Positions 50,803 to 63,742 of a stretch of DNA of 64,000 bases are shown here, piece by piece. How positions within the stretch are numbered: position 1 is the first letter of the stretch; each line of letters opens with the position of its first letter. The notes beneath the pieces are model-generated. The model was not told the DNA's origin and did not search any database. It was given only the letters and a program-made list of their open reading frames with translations. The translations under genes were made by a program, and so were the position numbers. This DNA is from Lolliginicoccus suaedae (lineage in GTDB: Bacteria; Actinomycetota; Actinomycetes; Mycobacteriales; Mycobacteriaceae), in contig NZ_VSSO01000003.1 in assembly GCF_008312885.1 (NCBI RefSeq), forward strand, positions 372,001 through 436,000, read 5' to 3'.

Positions 50803-51892
50803 GGTCCCCTCCGGTCTCGTGCGCCGCTCCCGCCACCATCGTGGTGTAGGCGGGGATGCCCGCGACCGGGGTCGCCGCGAGCACGGCATGCACGATGGCA
50901 CGCTCCACGCACGACGCCGCGGCGGCGGCCAGCTCCGCGAGCACGGCTGTTCCTCCCGGTATACCTGCGGGCGGCGCCGCTGTCACGCCGGGCGGGGCCT
51001 CCGCGGTCCCCGTCGCCACCGCGAAGATCGTGTCGCCATCGAGAGGCGAGTGCGAGGGCCGGATCGCCCGAGCGAGCCCGGCATGCCCAGCCACGGCCAG
51101 CCGGTGGCACCCCGCCTTGTCGAGAATGGCGTCGGTGGCGACCACACCGATGGTGGTGTTGAGCACCGTGCCCTTCGCCCCGAGCTCGCGCAGCGCGGCG
51201 ATCTGCTCAGCGGTGGGGCGCGGCGCCGCGAACTCGTCCCCGATCCCGGCCGCGAGCCCCCAGGGCAGTCCCGTTTCCGGATCGATCACCGAGCCCACCG
51301 GGTTCGCCACCACCAGCGCGCCCACCGTGAGCCCCTCCGCAGGACCAGGACCGAGGCGAACGCTCGCCGTGCCGACACCGCCCTTGAGCGCGCCCGCCCG
51401 CGCGCCGGTGCCCGCGCCCACCGAGCCGGTCGCCACGTCCAGCCCGGCGGCCGCTGCGGCCGCCCGGCCTGATTCCGCTCCGGGGCGGTTCGCCCAGCCG
51501 CCCACGGGCAGGTCGAAGATCACCGCCGCGGGCACGATCGGCACCACCGCCCCGTCGCCGCCCATCCGCAGCCCGTGGCCCTGCTGCTCGAGCCACTGCA
51601 TCACGCCATCGGCCGCGGCGAGGCCGTACGCGCTGCCACCAGCGAGCACGATGCCATGCACATGCTGCACCGTGTTGTGCGGCGCCAGCAGATCGGTTTC
51701 CCTGGTGCCGGGTCCACCCCCGCGCACATCGACGCTGGCCGTAGCGCCATCGGGAGCAAGGACGACCGTGGTGCCCGTGGCCCAGCCCGATCCCAGCGCG
51801 GCATCCTCGAGGCGCGTCCACTGCCCTACCAGCACGCCCGCGACGTCGGTGATGCTGTTGCGCGGCCCCGGCGTCGCTGGGCGCGGATCCAT
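50786..51892 (-). CDS. P1-family peptidase / DmpA-type N-terminal nucleophile hydrolase
   Basis: 368 residues. Conserved segments: NSITDVAGVLVGQ at the start, GTTVVLAPDGATASVDVRGGGPGTRETD, VLAGGSAYGLAAADGVMQWLE and GTVLNTTIGVVATDA. The last of these contains the probable autocleavage point (before the Thr of NTT), which frees the N-terminal nucleophile. It is the Rv1333 orthologue in context. In M. tuberculosis mec-cysO-cysM follow; here the rhomboid gene comes directly. The DUF2017 gene abuts its ATG, so these genes form one operon. Confidence 0.87.
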   Translation of the reverse strand: MDPRPATPGPRNSITDVAGVLVGQWTRLEDAALGSGWATGTTVVLAPDGATASVDVRGGGPGTRETDLLAPHNTVQHVHGIVLAGGSAYGLAAADGVMQWLEQQGHGLRMGGDGAVVPIVPAAVIFDLPVGGWANRPGAESGRAAAAAAGLDVATGSVGAGTGARAGALKGGVGTASVRLGPGPAEGLTVGALVVANPVGSVIDPETGLPWGLAAGIGDEFAAPRPTAEQIAALRELGAKGTVLNTTIGVVATDAILDKAGCHRLAVAGHAGLARAIRPSHSPLDGDTIFAVATGTAEAPPGVTAAPPAGIPGGTAVLAELAAAAASCVERAIVHAVLAATPVAGIPAYTTMVAGAAHETGGDHDLQP

Positions 51893-52483
51893 CTAGTGCT
51901 GCCCGGCCAGCGCGATGATCAGCGCATCCTGCATCCAGGTCAGCCAGTGGTACACGCCGAGCTGGGGTGCGCGCGGATCCTCCGGATCGAACTCCTCGGC
52001 CATGTCGTCATGCACGTCGAGCACCGTGCCGAGCGCGAGGCGCGCATCGTTGATCGCGGCGATCCACCCCTCGGCCTGCGCTGTAGTGAGCGAGATCTTG
52101 CCGCCCTCGGCGGGCAGCGTGTCGAGCAGCGCCTTCGCGGCGGCCTTCTTGTCGTCGATGATCTCCGGCTCGTTGAGGCTGCGCAGCGCGCCATTGAGCT
52201 CAGCGACGCCCGCCGCATCGAGATCCTCGTCCTTATGGTCGGGATCGTGGCGGCAGAAGTCCGGCAGCAGCCGGGCGACGACGGCATTGGTGGGGGGCGC
52301 GCTGTTGCCCGAGCGCATGCCCGTGAGCTCCTCGAGCTCGTCGTGGGGGCCATCCGATTCCCGCTCGTCGAGCATCGCCACCACGGAATGGATCACCGAC
52401 CGCAGCACCTTCGCCTCGTGCGGATCCACCTGCGACCGGATTCGGACCCCGCTCAGCGTGTTCTTCCGGGACCAGGACTGCAC
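51893..52483 (-). CDS. DUF2017 family protein
   Basis: 196 residues from GTG 52483. An all-alpha actinobacterial protein with the family pattern: DPHEAKVLRSVIHSVVAMLDER, NAVVARLLPDFC, LNGALRSLNEPEII, then a C-terminal LALGTVLDVHDDMAEEFDPEDPRAP and YHWLTWMQDALI. It is always next to clpS in this lineage (Rv1332 with Rv1331), so a link to ClpAP/ClpCP proteolysis is possible but unproven. It lies 54 bp from clpS, and its stop codon abuts the P1 peptidase start. Confidence 0.87.
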   Translation of the reverse strand: MQSWSRKNTLSGVRIRSQVDPHEAKVLRSVIHSVVAMLDERESDGPHDELEELTGMRSGNSAPPTNAVVARLLPDFCRHDPDHKDEDLDAAGVAELNGALRSLNEPEIIDDKKAAAKALLDTLPAEGGKISLTTAQAEGWIAAINDARLALGTVLDVHDDMAEEFDPEDPRAPQLGVYHWLTWMQDALIIALAGQH

Positions 52484-52537
52484 TGGATATCGACTTCCTT
52501 CGATTCTCGACGGCTCGGCACGCGACCACGCGCGACC

Positions 52538-52846
52538 CTACGACTCGTGCTGCATCGTGGCCCACAGCCCAGCGGCGTGCAGCTTGCGCACATCCGCCTC
52601 GACCTTCTCCCGCGTTCCGGAGGAAACAACGGCCTTGCCCTCGGTGTGGACCTTCATCATCAGCTCGGTCGCCTTCTGGCGGCTATACCCGAAGATCTTC
52701 TGCAGCACATAGGTGACGTATTGCATCAGGTTCACCGGATCGTCCCACACGATGGTCACCCACGGACGCTGGCTCGACTCGTCCGTGCTCTCCTCGACGA
52801 GCCCACCCGGTGTGGCCTGGGGCTCGGTCTCCATCGGAACAGGCAT
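52538..52846 (-). CDS. clpS: ATP-dependent Clp protease adaptor ClpS
   Basis: 102 residues. A flexible acidic N-terminus (about 1-26) precedes the ClpS fold: [43 protein letters not shown] and [13 protein letters not shown]. The Asp-Asp-Pro-Val-Asn motif and the His of KVHTEGKA are the N-degron and ClpA/C contact residues. It delivers N-end-rule substrates to the Clp unfoldase. It diverges from pncB across a 142-bp gap, as in M. tuberculosis. Confidence 0.93.
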   Translation of the reverse strand: MPVPMETEPQATPGGLVEESTDESSQRPWVTIVWDDPVNLMQYVTYVLQKIFGYSRQKATELMMKVHTEGKAVVSSGTREKVEADVRKLHAAGLWATMQHES

Positions 52847-52988
52847 ACGACCAGGGTACGACGACCCCCGCGGGCCCCACTAGGCGACCGGCCAACAATC
52901 CCACCTCCCGGACGACGACCACTCCGCTCCGGTGCTGCCGCTGGGCTGCCGCCGCGGCAGCAATCGCACTACGGTGGAGGACGTGACC

Positions 52989-54299
52989 ATGCCGCTCGCC
53001 TCCACAGCACTGCGCACCGACCAGTACGAGCTCACCATGCTCGCTGCCGCGCTGCGCGATGGCACCGCCCACCGCCGCTGCACCTTCGAGGTATTCGCGC
53101 GCAAGCTCCCCGAGGGCCGCCGCTACGGCATCGTCGCCGGCACCGAGCGCGTCCTCGATGCCGTGCAGGCGTTCCGGTTCACCGACGACGATCTCGCCTC
53201 CGTATCGCGGTTCCTCGACGCCGGCACCGTCGACTGGCTGCGCGACTACCAGTTCCGCGGCACCATCACCGGCTATCCGGAGGGCGAGCTGTACTTCCCC
53301 GGCTCCCCCGTCCTCTCGGTAACCGGCACCTTCGCCGAGTGCGTGCTGCTCGAGACGATCACCCTGTCCATCCTCAATCACGACAGCGCCATCGCCTCCG
53401 CCGCCGCCCGCATGGTCACTGCCGCCGACGGGCGCCCGATCATCGAGATGGGGTCCCGCCGCACCCACGAGGACGCTGCCGTGGACGCCGCCCGCGCCGC
53501 CTACATCGCCGGGTTCACCGCCACGTCCAACCTCGAGGCGGCCCGCCGCCACGGCGTGCCCAGCGCCGGGACGAGCGCGCACGCCTTCACCATGGTCCAC
53601 ACCACCGCGGAAGGCCCGGACGAGGCCGCCGCCTTCCGGGCCCAGGTGGACGCCCTCGGCACCGGCACCACGTTGCTCGTGGACACCTACGACATCACCG
53701 AGGGCGTCCGCACCGCCATCGACATCGCGGGGACCGGCCTCGCCGCGGTGCGCATCGATTCGGGCGACCTCGGGCCGCTCGCCCGCCAGGTCCGCGCGCA
53801 GCTCGATGAGCTTGGCGCCACCAGCACCAAGATCGTCGTCTCCGGGGACCTCGACGAGCATGCCATCGCCGCCTTGCGCGCTGATCCCGTCGACTCCTAC
53901 GGCGTCGGCACCTCGCTCGTCACTGGCTCCGGAGCGCCCACCGCGGGCATGGTGTACAAGCTCGTCGAGGTCGATGGCGTGCCCGTGGCCAAGCGCAGCA
54001 GCAACAAGGAGACCATTGGCGGCGCCAAGTCCGCGCTGCGCATCGCGCGCCCCACCGGCACGCTCGTCGAGGAAGTCCTCCACCCCGCCACGCTGGCCCC
54101 GCCGCCCGTGCCGCACTCAAGGACCGTCACTCAGGCGCTCATCGAGGGTGGCGAGCGCACCGCCGCGCGCGCCACACTGGAGGAAGCACGCGAGAACACC
54201 CGGAAGGGATTGCGGTCCCTGCCGTGGGAGGGGCTCGCGCTCTCCCGCGGCGAGCCCGCCATCCCCACCCGGTTCCTGACCGAGGAGGACCAACGATGA
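52989..54299 (+). CDS. pncB: Nicotinate phosphoribosyltransferase
   Basis: 436 residues from ATG 52989 (GGAGG 8 nt upstream). Family motifs: TDQYELTMLAAALRDG, FEVFARKLPEGRRYGIVAG, MGSRRTHEDAAVDAARAAYIAGFTATSN (quoted by residues around 153-180; key Ser-Arg-Arg), GTSAHAFTMVH with the phosphohistidine-type His, and VRIDSGDLGPLARQVR. It converts nicotinate and PRPP, with ATP, to nicotinate mononucleotide. It overlaps pncA by ATGA, so the two salvage enzymes are co-translated. Confidence 0.94.
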   Translation: MPLASTALRTDQYELTMLAAALRDGTAHRRCTFEVFARKLPEGRRYGIVAGTERVLDAVQAFRFTDDDLASVSRFLDAGTVDWLRDYQFRGTITGYPEGELYFPGSPVLSVTGTFAECVLLETITLSILNHDSAIASAAARMVTAADGRPIIEMGSRRTHEDAAVDAARAAYIAGFTATSNLEAARRHGVPSAGTSAHAFTMVHTTAEGPDEAAAFRAQVDALGTGTTLLVDTYDITEGVRTAIDIAGTGLAAVRIDSGDLGPLARQVRAQLDELGATSTKIVVSGDLDEHAIAALRADPVDSYGVGTSLVTGSGAPTAGMVYKLVEVDGVPVAKRSSNKETIGGAKSALRIARPTGTLVEEVLHPATLAPPPVPHSRTVTQALIEGGERTAARATLEEARENTRKGLRSLPWEGLALSRGEPAIPTRFLTEEDQR

Positions 54300-54916
54300 C
54301 GAACCGCCAGGACGCCCCGGCCCCCGAGCATCGCGCGCTGATCGTCGTCGACGTCCAGAACGACTTCTGCGAAGGCGGCTCCCTCGCCGTCGAGGGTGGC
54401 TCCGCGACCGCGGCCGAGATCTCCGCGCTCATCGCCGACACCGCCGACCGGTACGACACGATCGTTGCCACCCGCGACTACCACATCGACCCCGGCGCGC
54501 ACTTCTCCAGCGAGCCCGACTTCGTCGACACCTGGCCCGTGCACTGCAAGGTGGGCACCAGCGGCGCCGAGTTCCACCCCAGCCTCGATCTCCACGGCGT
54601 GGAGGAAGTGTTCTCCAAGGGCGCCTACACCGCCGCCTACTCCGGCTTCGAGGGGGCCAGCGCCGACGGCACCACCCTCGCCGACTGGCTCCGCTCCCGC
54701 GGCATCACCAGCGTCGACATCGTCGGCATCGCCACCGACCACTGCGTGCGCGCCACTGCCCTCGACGCCGCCCGCGAGGGCTTCGGCACCACCGTCCTGC
54801 TCGACTACACCGTCGGAGTAGCACCGAGCAGCATCGAGAACGCGCTCGAGCAGCTGCGCGGTGAAGGCGTGGCCCTCGACGGACGACCGGGCGCCGCGGC
54901 CGGGGTGCCGGGCTGA
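54296..54916 (+). CDS. pncA: Nicotinamidase / pyrazinamidase
   Basis: 206 residues. The catalytic triad Asp19 (VVDVQNDF), Lys108 (FSKGAY) and Cys150 (ATDHCVRAT) is complete. Metal ligands Asp61, His63 and His69 (RDYHIDPGAHF) and His83 (WPVHC) are also present. It hydrolyses nicotinamide to nicotinate, feeding pncB directly upstream. Pyrazinamide activation would be expected from the intact site. The overlap with pncB (ATGA) shows a tight NAD-salvage operon, whereas in M. tuberculosis the two genes are unlinked. Confidence 0.94.
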   Translation: MTNRQDAPAPEHRALIVVDVQNDFCEGGSLAVEGGSATAAEISALIADTADRYDTIVATRDYHIDPGAHFSSEPDFVDTWPVHCKVGTSGAEFHPSLDLHGVEEVFSKGAYTAAYSGFEGASADGTTLADWLRSRGITSVDIVGIATDHCVRATALDAAREGFGTTVLLDYTVGVAPSSIENALEQLRGEGVALDGRPGAAAGVPG

Positions 54917-54983
54917 GCGCCGCGAGACCGGCTCGCCATCGAGGGCTTTAGCGACCAGCCCCCGCCACGGGTACCCTCGGTGC

Positions 54984-57044
54984 GTGCCCCAACCGGCGAC
55001 CACCTCCACTCCCACCCTGCTGCACCATGCCGTCACCGCGCTCGGCGGGACCGAGCGGGACGGCCAGGTGCGCATGTCCAGCGCCGTCGCCCACGCCATC
55101 GACATCGGTGAGCACCTCGCCGTGCAGGCCGGCACCGGCACCGGCAAATCGCTCGCCTACCTCGTCCCCGTCATCGAGCACGCGGTACGGACCGGCAAGA
55201 CCGCCATCGTCTCCACCGCCACCATCGCCCTGCAGAAGCAGCTCATCGACCGCGACCTGCCCCGCCTCGTCGAAGCGCTCGCCCCGCACCTCGGCCGCAC
55301 GCCCGAGTTCGCGATCCTCAAGGGTCGCAACAACTACCTGTGCCTCAACAAGCTCCACAACACCCCCGACGAGCCCGACGACGAGCCGGATGAGCTGTTC
55401 GACGCGTTCGCCGTCTCCCGCCTCGGCCGCGACGTGCGCCGCATCCACGACTGGGCCGAGACCACCAGCATCGGCGACCGCGAGGAAATCACTCCCGGCG
55501 TGATGGACCAGGCATGGCGGCAGGTCAGCGTCACCTCCCGCGAATGCCTCGGCGCCGCCCGCTGCCCCATCGGCGAGGACTGCTTCGCCGAGCGCGCCCG
55601 CGCCCAGGCCGCGCACGTCGACGTCGTCGTCACCAACCACGCGCTCCTCGCCATCGGTGCCCTCTCCGACGCGCAGATCCTCCCCGACCACGATGTGGTC
55701 GTCATCGACGAGGCCCACGAGCTCGTCGACCGCGTCACCGGAGCAGCCGCCGCCGAGCTGACCGCCCGCACCATCGTCGCGGCCGTCCGCAAGTGCGCCA
55801 AGCTCATCGACGAGCGCGACTCCGACCAGTTGCACTCCGCCTCCGACAACCTCGGCGACGTCCTCGACAGCATCCCCGCCGGGCTGTGGGAGACCCTCCC
55901 GCACGGCACCGAGTATGCGCTCGCCGCAGTGCGCGACGCCGCCTGGAACGCCCGCACCGCCATCGGCCCCCTCCGTTCCGCCGGCAACGCCGAGCCCGAG
56001 GCCCTCGGCGCCCGCGCCGCCGCGCTCTCCGCCCTCGACGAGATCCACGACACCGTCGTCCGCATCCTCGAGAACTTCGGCGAGCCCGACGCCGCCAAGC
56101 GCCGCGACGTCGTCTGGATCACCGCCGATGACCGCCGCGGGGCCATCCTCCACGTCGCGCCGCTCTCCGTCGCCGGGCTGCTCCGCTCCAGCCTCTTCGC
56201 CAACGCCACCGTCATCCTCACCTCCGCCACCCTCGCCATCGGCGGCGCCTTCGACGCCCTCGCCCGCACCTGGGGACTGCCCATCACCAGCAACACCCCC
56301 GGCGAGACCACCCGCGACGCCGACCCCGCGCTGGCCAACGGAAAAGAAGCACCCAGCGACGTCCAGACGCTGCGCTGGTCCAGCCTCGACGCCGGCTCCC
56401 CCTTCGACCACGGCCGATCCGGCATCCTGTACGTCGCCAGCCACCTGCCCGCCCCCGGCCGCGACGGACTACCACCCGCCTACATCGACGAGATCGTCGA
56501 CCTCATCACCGCGAGCGGCGGACGCACCCTCGGCCTGTTCTCGTCCATGCGCGCCGCCCGCGAGGCCACCGAGAAGGTCCGCGAGCGAATCAACACGCCC
56601 GTGCTGTGCCAGGGCGAGAACTCCACCGGCCAACTCGTCCGCGAGTTCGCCGACAACGAGGAGACCTCGCTGTTCGGCACCCTCTCCCTCTGGCAGGGCG
56701 TCGACGTGCCCGGCCCGTCCCTGTCGCTAGTCATCATGGATCGCATCCCGTTCCCGCGCCCCGACGATCCGCTGCGGCGGGCCCGGCAGCGCGCCATCGA
56801 GTCCCGCGGCGGCAACGGCTTCATGACCGTCGCCGCGTCCCACGCCGCGCTGCTCCTCGCCCAGGGCGCCGGGCGCCTGCTGCGCTCTGTCGATGACAAG
56901 GGCGTCATCGCTATCCTCGATCCGCGCTTCGCCACCGCCCGCTATGGCGGATTCCTGCGCTCCACCCTGCCGCCCTACTGGTCCACCATGGATCGCGGCG
57001 TGGCGCTCGGGGCGCTCGCCCGCATCCGCGACTCGCGCGGCTAG
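54984..57044 (+). CDS. dinG: DinG-family Fe-S ATP-dependent DNA helicase
   Basis: 686 residues from GTG 54984; the start is uncertain, with no strong ribosome site. XPD/DinG superfamily 2 motifs: Walker A AGTGTGKSLAY, then the Fe-S cysteines (NNYLCLNK, ECLGAARCPIGEDC), DEAH box VVIDEAHELVD, SATL in VILTSATLAIGG, and the late motif QGAGRLLRSVDDKG. It unwinds forked or D-loop DNA in repair. It lies 67 bp after pncA, and the Rv1329c-Rv1330c linkage is preserved in both position and relative direction. Confidence 0.92.
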   Translation: MPQPATTSTPTLLHHAVTALGGTERDGQVRMSSAVAHAIDIGEHLAVQAGTGTGKSLAYLVPVIEHAVRTGKTAIVSTATIALQKQLIDRDLPRLVEALAPHLGRTPEFAILKGRNNYLCLNKLHNTPDEPDDEPDELFDAFAVSRLGRDVRRIHDWAETTSIGDREEITPGVMDQAWRQVSVTSRECLGAARCPIGEDCFAERARAQAAHVDVVVTNHALLAIGALSDAQILPDHDVVVIDEAHELVDRVTGAAAAELTARTIVAAVRKCAKLIDERDSDQLHSASDNLGDVLDSIPAGLWETLPHGTEYALAAVRDAAWNARTAIGPLRSAGNAEPEALGARAAALSALDEIHDTVVRILENFGEPDAAKRRDVVWITADDRRGAILHVAPLSVAGLLRSSLFANATVILTSATLAIGGAFDALARTWGLPITSNTPGETTRDADPALANGKEAPSDVQTLRWSSLDAGSPFDHGRSGILYVASHLPAPGRDGLPPAYIDEIVDLITASGGRTLGLFSSMRAAREATEKVRERINTPVLCQGENSTGQLVREFADNEETSLFGTLSLWQGVDVPGPSLSLVIMDRIPFPRPDDPLRRARQRAIESRGGNGFMTVAASHAALLLAQGAGRLLRSVDDKGVIAILDPRFATARYGGFLRSTLPPYWSTMDRGVALGALARIRDSRG

Positions 57045-57090
57045 GGGCTGGGGCTGGGGGTAGTAGCCGCGCGAGTCGGCGGCTGGTTCC

Positions 57091-57163
57091 GCAAAAGCAC
57101 GGGAAACGGTCAAACGCGATAGAAGCCGACCTGGGATTTACGCAGCTTCTATCGCGTTTGCGG
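57091..57163 (+). repeat. Palindromic repeat family 2, copy b
   Basis: It begins GCAAAAGCACGGGAAA, then arms CAAACGCGATAGAAGC (57111-57126) and GCTTCTATCGCGTTTG (57145-57160), perfect over 16 bp with an 18-nt loop, ending CGG. It lies between dinG and the small membrane protein gene, which are convergent, so it could also act as a terminator. Confidence 0.85.
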
Positions 57164-57242
57164 CCGACGGGCCCACGGGCCAGCGAACGGCGCTTGCTGC
57201 TGACGCGCGGCCGACGGGCCAGCAGCCCGCCGCCAAAGAGGC

Positions 57243-57494
57243 CTAGATGCGCACGTTGCGGCCGAGGAAGAACCACAGCAGCGGGCCGAGCAGCGGGAAC
57301 ACGAAGATCAGCAGGATCCACACGATCTTGCCCACGCCACTGAGCACGGTGGACGACAGCACGCTGACGAGGGCGGCGATGAACAGCACGAGCGCGGCGA
57401 TCGCCACGACCGCGAGAAGGATTACCAGCCCGATGCTCACCGCGTAGCCGGAGTCGACCTGGGTTGCTTGAGCAAGGATCAGCGTTGTTGTCAT
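57243..57494 (-). CDS. Small PLDc_N-type membrane protein
   Basis: 83 residues. Two strong membrane helices (about 18-45 and 55-77), the second with GKIVWILLIFVFPLLGPLLW and the ending FFLGRN. This is the phospholipase D/cardiolipin synthase N-terminal domain (PLDc_N) found alone in many actinobacteria. There is no catalytic PLD domain, so the role is unknown. The ATG at 57494 has a weak AGGGC site. It is bracketed by two copies of repeat family 2. Confidence 0.8.
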   Translation of the reverse strand: MTTTLILAQATQVDSGYAVSIGLVILLAVVAIAALVLFIAALVSVLSSTVLSGVGKIVWILLIFVFPLLGPLLWFFLGRNVRI

Positions 57495-57624
57495 GCCCTA
57501 GACACTATCGGCGCGCGGGGGCGGTTTCGTCAGCCTCGGGATGGATCTTGCGGTCATCCCCGGGTAGGAGCAGACCGGCATGGCATTGCTCTCGAACCGG
57601 GCTCCCCCGGGGCTCCGCACCCCT

Positions 57625-57697
57625 GCACAAGCACCGGAAATCGCCAAACGCGATAGAAATCGAGCCGGGATCCCGGCGGCTTCTATCGCGTTTGCGG
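57625..57697 (+). repeat. Palindromic repeat family 2, copy c
   Basis: It begins GCACAAGCACCGGAAA, then arms CAAACGCGATAGAA (57645-57658) and TTCTATCGCGTTTG (57681-57694). Inside the loop is a further perfect palindrome GCCGGGATCCCGGC (57664-57677). It ends CGG like copy b. It lies in the 265-bp gap 57495-57759. Confidence 0.85.
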
Positions 57698-57759
57698 AAG
57701 GCGGCCCGGCGCGGCCGACATCGACGGGCACAGCGGCCAGCCACCGCGCTCGCTGTGCC

Positions 57760-61632
<3,873 letters not shown>

Positions 61633-61851
61633 TGATCCTCCTGACTGCGGCGTCCACGACCCGGGCTCTATCGGGCGAGGGACTATTGGCTGTCGCTACC
61701 AGAGAATCCTAGACCGTCGGGATCCGAGTGTGTGCACCGGTCCTACTCTTTGTCGTAAATGGCGCCGGACGAGCGTCCCGGCGCCGGTACCCGTGGGTGC
61801 ATCGCTCCAGGTTGCTGCCCCTCGGAGTCGGTGCCACAGGACGCCACAGGG

Positions 61852-62361
61852 CTAGCCGACGGGCTGGCTGCGCGCGTATTCCAGGAACCGGTACCGGATG
61901 CCCGTGCGCGAGATGGCCCATCCCTCGGTGGGCTCGGTAGCCACCGGGCGCCACTCGGGACCGATCGAGGGCGCGAACGCATCACCCTCGGCATCGAGAT
62001 CGACCTCGGTGACGTGCAGTGCAGCGACCCCGAGCACGCTGGCCTGCTCGAGGGCCTGCGCGTAGATCTGCGAGCCGCCCATGATCCATGCATCGGGGTA
62101 GAGGCTGGTGGCCTCCTCGAGGGAGCTGGCGGTCCGCGCCCCCTCGTCCGACCATGCTGGGTCGCGGGTGAGCACGATGTTCGCGCGCCCCGGCAGTGGC
62201 CGGAATCGCTCCGGCAGGGAGTCCCAGGTGCGGCGCCCCATGATGACGGGGTGCCCCTGGGTCAGCTCGCGGAAGTGCCGCATGTCCTCCGGGATGTGCC
62301 AGGGGATGGTGCCACCGGCCCCGATCGCGCCGTTGCGTGCTTGAGCCCAGATCAACCGCAT
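61852..62361 (-). CDS. folA: Dihydrofolate reductase
   Basis: 169 residues. DHFR motifs: IWAQARNGAIGAGGTIPWHIPEDMRHFRELT (residues 4-34; key Trp21 and Asp26), VIMGRRTWDSLP, and IMGGSQIY. It reduces dihydrofolate with NADPH. It lies 9 bp downstream of thyA on the same strand, the standard thyA-folA operon in which thymidylate synthesis produces its substrate. The 219-bp gap to ctaD (61633-61851) holds no visible gene. Confidence 0.95.
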   Translation of the reverse strand: MRLIWAQARNGAIGAGGTIPWHIPEDMRHFRELTQGHPVIMGRRTWDSLPERFRPLPGRANIVLTRDPAWSDEGARTASSLEEATSLYPDAWIMGGSQIYAQALEQASVLGVAALHVTEVDLDAEGDAFAPSIGPEWRPVATEPTEGWAISRTGIRYRFLEYARSQPVG

Positions 62362-62370
62362 GCTGCTCCC

Positions 62371-63186
62371 CTAGACCGCGATCGGTGCCTTGATGCCCGG
62401 ATGGTGCTGGTAGTCGTCGATGATGAAGTCGTCGAACTCGTAGTCGAAGAGCGTGGCGGGCTTGCGGGCGAATCGCAGCCGCGGGTACGGGAAGGGATCC
62501 CGGGCGAGCTGGGTGCGCACTTGCTCGACGTGGTTGTCGTAGATGTGGCAGTCGCCGCCGGTCCAGACGAACTCGCCGGGCTCGAGGCCGAGCTGGTGGG
62601 CGACCATCTCGGTGAGCAGCGCATAGCTGGCAATGTTGAACGGCACGCCGAGGAACATGTCCGCCGAGCGCTGGTACAACTGGCAGGACAACGCACCGTC
62701 GGCCACGTGGAACTGGAAGAAGGCGTGGCAGGGCGGGAGCGCCATGTCCTCGAGCTCGCCGACGTTCCAGGCCGAGACGATATGGCGCCGGGAATCAGGA
62801 TTGTGCCGCAGGGACTCCATCACCCGGGAGATCTGGTCGATGTGACGGCCATCCGCGGCCGGCCAGGAGCGCCACTGCACGCCGTACACGGGCCCGAGGT
62901 CACCGTTATCGCTTGCCCATTCGTCCCAGATGCTCACGCCGTGCTCCTGCAGCCAGCCGACGTTCGCATCGCCGCGGAGGAACCACAGCAGCTCGTAGGC
63001 GACGGAGCGGAAATGCACCCGCTTGGTGGTGATGAGCGGGAACCCCGCTTTGAGGTCGTAGCGGATCTGGCGGCCGAACACGCTGCGCGTTCCCGTTCCG
63101 GTGCGATCGCTCTTGGCGACTCCATGCTCGAGGACGTCACGGAGCAGATCCTCGTAGGGCGTGGGGATGGCGGTTGGCGCAGGCAC
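62371..63186 (-). CDS. thyA: Thymidylate synthase (ThyA type)
   Basis: 271 residues from GTG 63186; an internal start near TPYEDLL would give the usual 263. Motifs: [40 protein letters not shown], catalytic Cys153 in [32 protein letters not shown] (key Arg and Asn) and GDCHIYDNH. It methylates dUMP with methylene-tetrahydrofolate. It diverges from the Nudix gene across only 52 bp, so promoters overlap. Confidence 0.95.
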   Translation of the reverse strand: MPAPTAIPTPYEDLLRDVLEHGVAKSDRTGTGTRSVFGRQIRYDLKAGFPLITTKRVHFRSVAYELLWFLRGDANVGWLQEHGVSIWDEWASDNGDLGPVYGVQWRSWPAADGRHIDQISRVMESLRHNPDSRRHIVSAWNVGELEDMALPPCHAFFQFHVADGALSCQLYQRSADMFLGVPFNIASYALLTEMVAHQLGLEPGEFVWTGGDCHIYDNHVEQVRTQLARDPFPYPRLRFARKPATLFDYEFDDFIIDDYQHHPGIKAPIAV

Positions 63187-63238
63187 GGCACCACAGTATC
63201 GGAATCGCAGCAGCGGACGGCAAACTAAGGTGTTCTCC

Positions 63239-63718
63239 GTGGCCATCCCCGAGTTCATCCTCCAGCTCCGGCAGCACGTGGGCACCTCGCTGCTGTGGTT
63301 GACCGGCGTCAGTGCTGTGGTGCGCAACGAGCACGGGGAGATCCTGCTCGCCCGCCGCGCCGATAGCGGCGAGTGGGCGGTGATCTCCGGCATCCTCGAG
63401 CCCGGCGAATCGCCCGGCCCCGCGATCGCCCGCGAGGTTGCCGAGGAAGCCGACATCGAGATCGCCCTCGAGCGCATCACCAGCGTCACCACCAGTCCCG
63501 TCATCGCCTACCCGAACGGCGACCAGGCCCAGTACATCGATATTTGCTTCGCGGCCCGGCACATCTCCGGGAACCCCCGCCCGGCCGATGGGGAGAACAC
63601 CGATATCGGCTGGTTCCCGCCCGATCGCCTGCCCACTGATCTCGCGGCGACCTCCCGGGAGCGCATCACGCTCGCGCTGTCGACCGGCCCGCAGGCGTGG
63701 TTCGAGGACGCGCGGTAG
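63239..63718 (+). CDS. Nudix hydrolase
   Basis: 159 residues from GTG 63239. The Nudix box spans [22 protein letters not shown]. The first Gly, Glu and the REVAEE metal-binding core are kept, but the Gly expected after the last Glu is Ala. A C-terminal segment includes [21 protein letters not shown]. Its relatives hydrolyse nucleoside diphosphate derivatives such as ADP-ribose, NADH or oxidised nucleotides; the substrate cannot be told. It diverges from thyA. Confidence 0.85.
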   Translation: MAIPEFILQLRQHVGTSLLWLTGVSAVVRNEHGEILLARRADSGEWAVISGILEPGESPGPAIAREVAEEADIEIALERITSVTTSPVIAYPNGDQAQYIDICFAARHISGNPRPADGENTDIGWFPPDRLPTDLAATSRERITLALSTGPQAWFEDAR

Positions 63719-63742
63719 CCGGCAGCCCTGTTGCGCGTGCCC

